DNA of 64,000 nt, from positions 8,634,036-8,698,035 of the forward strand of contig CP136069.1 of assembly GCA_032622095.1 (NCBI GenBank), read 5' to 3'. The translations under genes were made by a program, and so were the position numbers. This document shows, piece by piece, positions 9,716 through 18,390 of the stretch. The first letter of the stretch is position 1. Each line of letters begins with the position of its first letter. Origin of the DNA: Siphonodentalium dalli (Eukaryota > Mollusca > Scaphopoda > Gadilida > Siphonodentaliidae). The notes beneath the pieces are model-generated. The model was given only the letters and a program-made list of their open reading frames with translations. It did no database searches and was not told where the DNA came from.

Positions 9716-10813
9716 TTAAGAGGGAGAGTATCTGTTTGGAGAGTGTCGCTCTCTATGAGACCTTCTCAGAGGCGTTGAAGTCATTGAAATCCCAGAAGCC
9801 TTGGGCGTCAAAACCTCAGGGCTAACGTCACAGGGGGTTGAATCGTATGAATCGTCATCTCCTAGAGTGTCTGTGCCCGAACAGGTAATGTCCACATGTA
9901 TCGTTTTTGGAGACGTATCAGGGCTGTTGTCGTAAGCCGTTGCAGACTGTGTGTTATCTGTCCCAACAGAGTCTGCGTCAGACCATGTAAGGTCGATATA
10001 TATCGGCGACACAGTGGATATAGTGTCGACGGTCGATGCATCCAGTGACATTTCTATCCGTACGTCCTGGTCAGATTGTGACATATCCTGGCCTGTTCCG
10101 GAGGGGTGAGACGTATTGACGGTAAGGCCCAGTGTAGTGTCAGTCGTCGCATTAAAACTGGTATCCTCCAACAGGGGTGTTGATGTTGAGGCAGGGGGTG
10201 TTGGTGACACAGACATGCTACGTGGTGTATTTTCAATTCTAAGGCGCTGTCTCCGGTTGAACAATCGCTTTAAGCACCAGCCTAGCGCTCCCACAATGAC
10301 ACTAACAAATGCGGCTGCCGCAGCACTCGCAACCGCCTCCCACATCCCTATGGTATGTACACCGGGATATGTGTCAGCAGACAAAATGTTTGTAGGTGTT
10401 TCTGTAGACGACACAATTGACTCGGTAGATGCGTATGCCTCAGCCTCAGGGTGTGTAACTTGATACGAGGTTGTGGACGGGGTCGGTGCTCCTTCTTCGG
10501 CATGATATGGGGTGTCATCAGCACACAACACCCCATCATTTTCGATCACTGCGTATGGTAGCATTCGTTTAACCAGTACACAGGTAGCATTACTGGCCAG
10601 CAGTTCCACAAATCTCAGACGTGGTAGCATGTGCTGACTCAAATTTACGTGTTGAGCGTTTACAATCTTCAAACGTTCTGTAAACAGTACCCTGTCCGTC
10701 TCCACCGACGGAATGTTGATGCAAGTCATAGCACCACCTTTTCTTGCACATTCACCGTGCATATAGGCAGTTGTCGTGCCAAAAAACACCAAAAAGCAAA
10801 TCTCGAAATACAT
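9716..10813 (-). CDS. type I membrane protein with signal peptide, small LRR-like ectodomain and Ser/Thr-rich tail
   Basis: 365 residues from the ATG at 10813-10811 (the open frame extends four codons further upstream without another ATG). Residues 1-17 form a hydrophobic signal peptide ending near TAYMHGEC. The short ectodomain has four cysteines (about 22, 31, 78, 97) and a leucine-patterned stretch (RLKIVNAQHVNLSQHMLPRL) that resembles one or two leucine-rich repeats with a cap. A Ser/Thr/Pro-rich stalk follows, then a membrane helix at about 159-184 and a basic stop-transfer segment (KRLFNRRQRLR). The tail of about 175 residues is Ser/Thr/Asp-rich and contains a twice-repeated module with IYIDLTWSDADS and IHVDITCSGTDT. 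The topology is well supported; homology to LRR proteins is tentative. As a Polinton gene it may serve in virion entry, egress or cell signalling, but nothing in the sequence decides this. Confidence 0.75.
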   Translation of the reverse strand: MYFEICFLVFFGTTTAYMHGECARKGGAMTCINIPSVETDRVLFTERLKIVNAQHVNLSQHMLPRLRFVELLASNATCVLVKRMLPYAVIENDGVLCADDTPYHAEEGAPTPSTTSYQVTHPEAEAYASTESIVSSTETPTNILSADTYPGVHTIGMWEAVASAAAAAFVSVIVGALGWCLKRLFNRRQRLRIENTPRSMSVSPTPPASTSTPLLEDTSFNATTDTTLGLTVNTSHPSGTGQDMSQSDQDVRIEMSLDASTVDTISTVSPIYIDLTWSDADSVGTDNTQSATAYDNSPDTSPKTIHVDITCSGTDTLGDDDSYDSTPCDVSPEVLTPKASGISMTSTPLRRSHRERHSPNRYSPS

Positions 10814-11760
10814 TTTTTCTTTCAAATTATTTTAAAACCGGGAATATAAACCTGTGCTGTAGCTGATCGCAAAACGCCAGGGGAACGACTTGTGCGTAAC
10901 GTAACCATCCAAAACATAACGTACTCTGGTAAGAACTTATCACCCTCCTTTCATGCTTAAACAAAAACATATCATCTTTGACTTGTTTATTTTATTTGCA
11001 TTCAAATAAATAATAAACGTGGTGATAAATATATATAAATGTGGATATATAACGACAAATAGAATCAAATTAGCCGTTTTCCATGAAACTCCGGACCGAC
11101 ATGGTAGGTACACAAAGTGTCGAAATCTGAGTACGAAAGTCAGGGTGCTCTCACAGCAGATTGCGATAATAGCCAACCATGAAGATGAAGTTACTTCCGT
11201 ACGATTCGTACTTTGCGAAATACGTACCAAATTGTCCACATATTCTCAACGGTGTATGGAAGACCGACGTTGTAACTAATACTGAACCCCTTAAACCCTT
11301 ATAGACGAATTATAATCACCCTAAAAGATGTAAAGTGACGCAAATATAATTTTACACGTACACATTGACTAACAAAAAATAAGCAAACTTAAAATTCTCT
11401 TAAAAGTGCGCTCCATCGTCTAAAAACTTGAAAGTCATATAGGAATCATTGTTAGTTTTTTCGGAAGTCGTTATATCCGAGGCCCCCTAGGTGTTAGAGC
11501 GTAGCGGTTTTCACTAACGCGTAGAGTATGACACCGCGGTCATTTTGACATATCGAGTGACGTCGTAGTGCGTCGGGAACTGAAAAATCCAAAATGGCGG
11601 CGTGAAGTCGTTATATCTGAGGGCCCCTAGGGTGGTAGACAGTAGCGTTGGGGGGGTATTAGTCTATTAGAAAACATTGTCATGAATGATATAATATTTT
11701 ATTTAGATCCAAACCTATACAAATAGAAATGTGAGTGTCCTCGCGAAACATGTAAGTAGT
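10814..11760. other. intergenic spacer in the Polinton
   Basis: No confident gene. A 41-codon plus-strand frame at 11179-11304 (starting MKMKLLPYDSYF) has reasonable codons but no recognisable similarity. A repeated phrase, GAAGTCGTTATATC(C/T)GAGG(C/G)CCCCTAG, occurs at about 11466 and 11604, about 138 bp apart, and the sequence between is GC-richer than its surroundings. Confidence 0.4.
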
Positions 11761-12273
11761 TCAACCGCTATCCGGTGAATAATAACTACAGAGAGAAGGA
11801 CTGCACTCACTACACATTAACATTCCTAACTGATTGTCATGTTGCAAATAACAGGGCACCAGTGTTTTAAGTTCCGGTACAACCGCACACACTTCATCAG
11901 AGGCGTTTATCAAGACGTCGAGTTCTTCAGCACGCAGTGTCAACCCTTTTTTCGTAGGGGCAGGATCATCACAGTTTTGAGGGTAGAAAAACTGTCTAAC
12001 GTGCACTATGCCGTATTGTGTGTCCAATGTCAGGAAAACATTATGTCCCAAATGTATTTTATCCATAGCCGTTTTCGAGGCCAAATTTTCTTTCACTGTT
12101 TGTATATGCTCCAATAGAATATGCCATCGTTGCAGCGTCAGATTCACACCGCATGTAGTGGGTTTTTTACAGTTTTCCCATCGGCGAAGACCCAAAAACG
12201 TCTGATTTTTAAAATCTCCCACTGTCAAATACCGGTCCCGTCCTCAATGTTTTATCATCTTTTTGGATTCCAT
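11761..12273 (-). pseudogene. PC4-like single-stranded-DNA-binding/transcription coactivator protein, with in-frame stop near start
   Basis: The 156-codon frame at 11761-12228 contains two PC4/Sub1-like half-modules. The first is VGDFKNQTFLGLRRWE...CGVNLTLQRWHILLEHI. The second is GIVHVRQFFYPQN...PTKKGLTLRAEELDVLI, which matches the PC4 core pattern of a beta strand, an R-x-(F/Y/W) strand end, a glycine-turn G-x-(S/T)-L and the W/L-containing helix. Host PC4 binds single-stranded DNA and stimulates pol II; PC4-like proteins in large DNA viruses are thought to act in transcription or replication. The frame at 12228 begins with TTG. The first in-frame ATG upstream is at 12273-12271, but a TGA at 12244-12246 interrupts after nine codons. 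This means a nonsense mutation, a missed splice or non-AUG initiation. The domain call is firm to moderate; the broken start is seen directly. Confidence 0.7.
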
Positions 12274-12616
12274 GATACCTTCTCTTATACACGCAGTATG
12301 AAAAATGATACGGTTCTAATGCCGGCACTGCTTTTTACCTATTGCAAGGTGGTAAAAACGGCCAATCACAAGCGACGTTTCACATATACCCCAATCACAT
12401 TAGCCATAAATAATGATGGATCTCTTTTTAAATATCAGTAATCAATTTTAAAACTGTCCAATGTTAATGGCCAGAAACTGCCAAGGGCACTGTAGTAGAC
12501 ACCTGTATATGTTCATGGGGCGGTTATCATACGCTTACACACAGAGGTTAATTGAAATAATGATTGATCTCTTTTTTTTAAATATCAGTAATCATTTTTA
12601 AAACTGTTTGATATTA
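12274..12616. repeat. spacer with a direct repeat of about 50 bp downstream of the BIR gene
   Basis: TAATGATGGATCTCTTTTT...AATATCAGTAATCA-TTTTAAAACTGT occurs at about 12408-12458 and again at 12556-12607, the second copy abutting the stop of the BIR gene. The 100 bases between carry no intact frame. The arrangement looks like a local rearrangement that may have removed the rest of the BIR gene's RING domain. Confidence 0.6.
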
Positions 12617-13405
12617 TTAGAAGGTAACGTTTTTTTCCTTTTCCAAACACACTATACACGACGCCTGTTCCGTAGAAGTAGTGTCCATATCTCGGCTGCC
12701 ACCGTCCTCAGAGTCGACGCTTTGAGAGGGTTCCAAACACGCGATTTGCCTCCTATTTTTTTTTTTTTTAATAGAATTCGCATCAGGCCAATCATTTTCA
12801 GCAGAATTTTCCAAGTGTAACTCATCACCCAAGTCCTCGAAAGAAGTTTCTGGCGGTAGCACATGACCTATTTCCTCGAAAGAGGTTTCCAGAGGTAACG
12901 TATGATCCATTTCCCCGAAAGAGGTTTCTGCGGGTAACGCATGACCGCTTTCCTCAAAGGGGTACAGCGCCCCCAACATATCCAGGCTGGGTGTGTTGTA
13001 TGCCGTCGCTGAGTTGGATGCGGAATCTACAGTGAACGTGCAAGCGTTTTCGACCCTCAAATTTCTGGAGGTATCAGGACAGAAAACGTCCAGATAACGC
13101 ATATATCTACAATTTGGAAAAAATTTCAAATGTTCTTGTCGAGGGTTATCACCACTTTCCCATTTATATAAACGACAATCGCAACTATAACATATCGTTT
13201 TGTCACTCTGTCCATTATAAAAAAATCCATCCGATGCTAAAGATTCAGCTGATACCGCACCCGTCCAGTGTTCGAATGTTAGTAATCTCGACTGAAAAGT
13301 TCTGTATCGCGGATATCTGGGTTTCCATGCAGCTGTGACACCATATAATTTTAAAATATCCCGTAATGTAATATAGAGCGTCTCATCAGGGGGGATATCC
13401 ATCAT
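12617..13405 (-). CDS. BIR-domain (inhibitor-of-apoptosis-like) protein with truncated RING
   Basis: 262 residues from the ATG at 13405. A single type-II-like BIR domain lies at about residues 33-102, with the zinc ligands C72-x2-C75, H92 and C99, and the conserved WESGD-x-P-x2-EH core (R34/W47 region upstream). Residues about 151-198 are an imperfect tandem repeat of GH-x-LP-x-ETSFEE. A basic patch KKKKNRR lies at 213-219. The last 13 residues, CIVCLEKEKNVTF, are the start of a RING finger (C250, C253) that stops before the remaining zinc ligands. Intact IAP proteins of this layout use the BIR to bind caspases or IAP antagonists and the RING as a ubiquitin ligase. Here the BIR looks intact and the RING cannot fold. 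The gene is divergent from the polymerase, with 191 bp between the two start codons. It may have been captured from a host. Confidence 0.88.
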   Translation of the reverse strand: MMDIPPDETLYITLRDILKLYGVTAAWKPRYPRYRTFQSRLLTFEHWTGAVSAESLASDGFFYNGQSDKTICYSCDCRLYKWESGDNPRQEHLKFFPNCRYMRYLDVFCPDTSRNLRVENACTFTVDSASNSATAYNTPSLDMLGALYPFEESGHALPAETSFGEMDHTLPLETSFEEIGHVLPPETSFEDLGDELHLENSAENDWPDANSIKKKKNRRQIACLEPSQSVDSEDGGSRDMDTTSTEQASCIVCLEKEKNVTF

Positions 13406-13596
13406 GCTGTGAAGTTATATATATGTGAAACACTTAGTTTATAAACACACTATAGTCCGTGATTGATTACTATAACGCCCACCTAAGATGTGACACATCA
13501 TTAAAGTACCTCTATAACTTTGACAGGCAATGTCCATTCATAACGTGCATGTTTTCATAGCGCTAACACACTTATTTATTCATCTCTTTTTAGAGT
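13406..13596. promoter_or_regulatory. divergent intergenic region between BIR gene and polymerase
   Basis: The gap between two head-to-head genes is 191 bp. On the minus strand TATATATAA (about 13416-13424) lies only some 14 bases before the BIR ATG, next to TTCACAG, which could be a splice acceptor. On the plus strand CTCTTTTTAG (13584-13593) precedes the polymerase ATG by three bases and resembles an acceptor, so both genes may have 5' leader exons elsewhere. Confidence 0.35.
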
Positions 13597-16500
13597 ATGG
13601 AGAATTCTCTAGCGGACCGTTTGTTCTCAGAAGGTTTTTCTAGTGACGATTTATTGAGAGGTGTTACTAGAAATGGACAGCGGATGACACTTTTTAACAA
13701 AACTTTGTATGACAGACTGTTACATTTGGAAGCTACACGACGTGCTAGTCGGTTTACATCACATAGAGGAAGTCCTCAAAACGGTGCTTTAGACCTTTCT
13801 AGGGGTTCCATCGCGACTCAACCACCACAGTCTCAGAGCAGACCTCTAGATCTTTCTTCAAGATCTAATGATACCCAGACCTTACCGACACGCCCTCAGA
13901 GCAGACCTTTGGACCTTTCAATGACATCTACACTAAATCAACCGGAGCAACAGCCGCGCAGCCCTCTAGATTTATCTACAGTTATGACTGCCGAAGAATC
14001 TATGAGTCAAAACACAGACTCAGACACACCTATCGAGCCAGTGCTAAATGATGGTACCGCACAGATAGCAGGTGACGACGATGCTCAAGCTTCAACATCA
14101 ACCCCCGCCATTAAACCCTATACTATAACACACAGAGAAACAAAAACGTTTATGAACAGTGCTGCTGAAGAGTCCATATATGATGTGAGGTTTGATCACC
14201 GATGGCAGGATACAGGTTTAAGAGACTTGCAGACAGAACTTACAGACATGTTCAGAGATGTTCTCTCAACGGCCCGAGGTGATAGGGATGATGCTGTGAT
14301 TTGGGCAGAGTCGTAATACACACGACCCAATTAGACAGGCCTATAGTTATTGAATTGACCGCATGGCAAGATCTTACACCCACATTGGTCATGGAAAAAG
14401 TAGAAGCGGTGCTCAATTCAAACGAAAACTTGTCACTGGATGACACATTTAGAATAACCATCGGTTCTATTCGACAACCTAGAGGTGGTGCTACCAACGT
14501 TTGCTTAGACAGTACAGCAGATATTCTAAGAAAAACGTCGATGGTGTCCATAAGGAACAGTGACAAGACGTGTCTCGCACGCTCGATCGTCGTAGCCATG
14601 GCTAAATTATACAAAGTGGATAGGAATATCATTGCGGAATATCCAGGAAAATCACGGAAGTATTTGTTTTTCGAAAAGCATGTTGTTACGGACGGTTATT
14701 ACCATGACCTTGTGAAAAGTACGAGGTATGATCAAAGAAATTTGGCCTACAGCGTTCTGAGACAGTTAGACTTACCCATCGACAAAAGAGGAGAATTAAA
14801 AGACTTGCCGAAATTTGAACAGTTTTTCGAAGTTAACATCATTATAATAAGTGCTAATAGGGGCAATAAAATTCAAAGAGCAAACAACAAATATTCGAAA
14901 AACATATACATTTATTATGATACGGACAAGCACTTCACACCTATAGTATCCGTAACGGGGTTCTTCTGCAAATCATATTTCTGCGAAGATTGTCTCAAAC
15001 CTTATCAGAGACATACGGAACACCGATGTGCGAGCCATTGCATTGCCTGCAAGACCTCTAATTGTTTTCTAACTACGGATATGACGTGTCGCAAGTGTCA
15101 CGTAACGTGTCGGAATGAAGAGTGTTTCACACGTCACAAAACTACCCCACAGGATGGTATTAGTCAGTGTGACAAATACTGGAAATGTACGGTGTGCAAA
15201 AGGGTTATTAACCTAAATAAAAGAGACTTGGAACTCAAACCCCATTTATGTGGTGAATGGAAGTGTTCATCATGCTTTGATATGTTTGTAGGGGAACATT
15301 TCTGTTTTCAAAGACCGCCTCTTCCTGAAAACAACGGTAGCCGTCTAATATTTCTGGATTTCGAATGTTGTCAGGATGAAAAGTTCCATTGCAAAGAGGG
15401 ATATACGCTAGGGACACCGTGCTATTCGTGTACTGAAGCTGAAAGGTGCAGTTACTGCCGTAGGTAAGAAAAATTACACTAAATTCTTCAAAACAAAATC
15501 TGCTGTCCCCCATTATTTTTGTATTGTTATTATTGTAACCTTTTTCGATAACTGTAAGCTATAATTTTTTTTACAGATGTATCGCCTGTAAAATACCCTA
15601 TTGCGGTCTTAACAGACACGTACCGAACCTGGTAGTGGCACATACCGCCTGTGACGAGTGTGAAGATGAACCTGTAACCCCGGAATCAACATGTGTAAAC
15701 TGCGGTTCACGGTGTGCGAAATGCTCCGTCCGGAAAAAGAAACATTTCAAAAATAGACCTTGTCCAGATACTTGTGGAAAGCGACAGTTCATCTCTAGGG
15801 GTGAAAACACTCTATATGACTTTGGATTGTGGCTGTTCACTGATGCGCACAAGGGATTCACTGCGATTTCACACAATGGAAAGGCATATGACAATATTCT
15901 GCTTCTGGAATATCTCGTCTTTAGGGGGGTGCACCCCAGCAGACTTATATATGCAGGTTCGAAGTTGATGTATATGCGCTCCCAGCATGGACTAAGGGTT
16001 ATAGACAGCTTCAACTTCATGTCAATGAGGTTAGCAGCGCTGCCCGCAGCATTCGGACTGGAAGAATTGCATAAAGGTATATTAACATTACAACACCCTC
16101 ACTGTGGACTAAAACTGTCTATGACCCCCCTGAAAAAAAAATAAAAAAATTCTTGTTTTAATTTTAGGTTGGTTTCCACACTTCTTCAACACCGCCGTCA
16201 ATCAAAAGTACAGAGGTCCATACCCCACCCCAGATTACTATGGTGTAGATAGCATGTCTGTCAATGATAGAGAACAGTTCGAGAAATGGTACGCTGCAAA
16301 AACAGGGGAAATATTCGATTTCGAGGAGGAAATCCTGGCATATTGTATCAGCGATGTGGACATTCTACGACAGGCGTGTTTAAAATTCAGAAAGCTGTTC
16401 ATGAAAACTACCGAGAATACTGTAGACCCTTTCAAAAGGGTGACTATATCATCTGCATGTATGGCGGCCTACAAAAGTCTATATCTAGAGGAAACATACA

Positions 16501-18023
16501 CTGTAACAGTCACCGAACCTGATGAGACCGAACATACTGCCGTGCCCCTTAAGAAGATTAACGGAAATAGGAAATATTATTATAATGGTTTGTGGGTAGA
16601 CAGATCCATCGTGACACGTGACGGCGCTGTAATATCAAAGGAAAAATTTGTCAGCACGCCTATTGCAAAGGTGCCCTCTGATTCATACAAGGAGTTGAAC
16701 CAGTATTCTCAAGTGTCTATACAATGGCTGCGGTGGTTGGAATATCAGAAAGGTATTGTGATACAACATGCATTGAACGGCTGTGAATATAGAATACCTA
16801 ACAGCAAATACAAAGTGGACGGTTTCTCCGAGGGTACCTGTTACGAATTTCACGGTTAGTATTTATTATAAAAGCATTCCCCCCTTGCATATTCAAACAT
16901 GCATTCCTGCAAATTGTTTAATAATAACTGTATGTTCACAGGTTGCTTCTACCATGCCTGTCCGAAGTGTTATCCACGAGACAGAGACACGACCAAACAC
17001 CCATTGACAGGACAGTCCATGGATGAGATGCACGCGTTAACCATAAAAAAACGACAGTTTATAAAAGCTGCGGGGTACAAATACGTGTGTATTTGGGAGC
17101 ACGAGTTCACTGCTCAGAAAGAGAAAAACCCTGATCTGCGGAAGTTTGCCGATGGTTTGGACTTGCAACCCCGCCTGAATCCTCGCAACAGTTTTTTTGG
17201 CGGTTAGTTTAATATCTAGTAACACCTTAATGCACAACATTTTTTCTTATTTTAGTGAAAAAAAAAAAAAATGCACATGCCTCACACACCCCTTTTTCTA
17301 AAATAACATTTCCAAATTTTGTTTATTTGTTTGTTACTTATTTAATTATCATATTGTAGGAAGGACTAATACTTGTAAATTGTATTATGACCCTCAAACA
17401 GACGAGGTCGTTTGCACAAACCTCACACACCCCCTTTTTCTAAAATAACATTCCAAAAATTATGTTTTGTTTTTTTGTTGCTTATTTAATTATCATATTG
17501 TAGGAAGGACTAATGCTTGTAAATTGGCTTATGACCCTCAACCAGACGAGGTCGTTAAGTACGTGGATTTCACCTCGCTATATCCTTATATCAACAAGAC
17601 AGCTCTAATGCCATGCGGTCATCCGGAGGTCATATGTACGGGTTTCAAGGACATCGGCGAGTACTTTGGTTTGGGGCTCATAAAGATATTAGCCCCTCGA
17701 GGGTTGTACCATGGTGTGCTACCATACAGATCTGGTGGAAAATTGACTTTCCCGCTATGTCGTAGTTGTGCCGATATACAACAACAAACAACATGCACTC
17801 ATGATGTCGACAATCGGTGTTTGGTAGGAACGTGGACGACCCCCGAAATAAATGTCGCCATCAAGAAAGGTTACCAACTGTTAAAGATCTACGAAGTCTA
17901 CCACTGGAACGAGACAACGCAGTATGACCCTATCACCAAGACAGGTGGACTTTTTGCTGGATATGTTAATAAGCAAGTATAATTGTTGATTAAAGAGATA
18001 AATAACATAATTTTTTATGATAA

Positions 18024-18057
<34 letters not shown>

Positions 18058-18345
18058 TCTGTTTGTATTACATACGTTGTGGGTACATTTCTTTAGAAAT
18101 TCAAACAATACCGTAGTTGTGAGGACCTCGTTATTTCGTAAATATATCCAAACTCGGAGGGTACCTTTAACGAAATAACGGCAATCTTTGTAACGCATGC
18201 GTAGTATAATTTCCGCCTAGTGCGGACGAAAAATATCAAAAATTTCAAAAAATACAAATTTCCGTCGCCTTAAGGGAAAAAATTGTTAACATTGTGAGGA
18301 CATTGTTTTACTATATGAATGTCCTCACAAAGTTGGGTTGACACA

Positions 18346-18390
<45 letters not shown>

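Noticed and set aside
11179..11304. 41-codon plus-strand frame inside the Polinton spacer
   Set aside because: Plausible codons but no homology, no promoter or splice context; cannot be supported.
12460..12545. Remaining half of the BIR protein's RING finger in another minus-strand frame
   Set aside because: Only a vague Cys spacing is left, with expected ligands missing; too weak to annotate as a domain.
14250..14312. Micro-intron (AG/GTGATA...GGGCAG) as explanation of the polymerase phase change
   Set aside because: It would be 30 bases long, too short for splicing, and a multiple of three, so it would not change phase.
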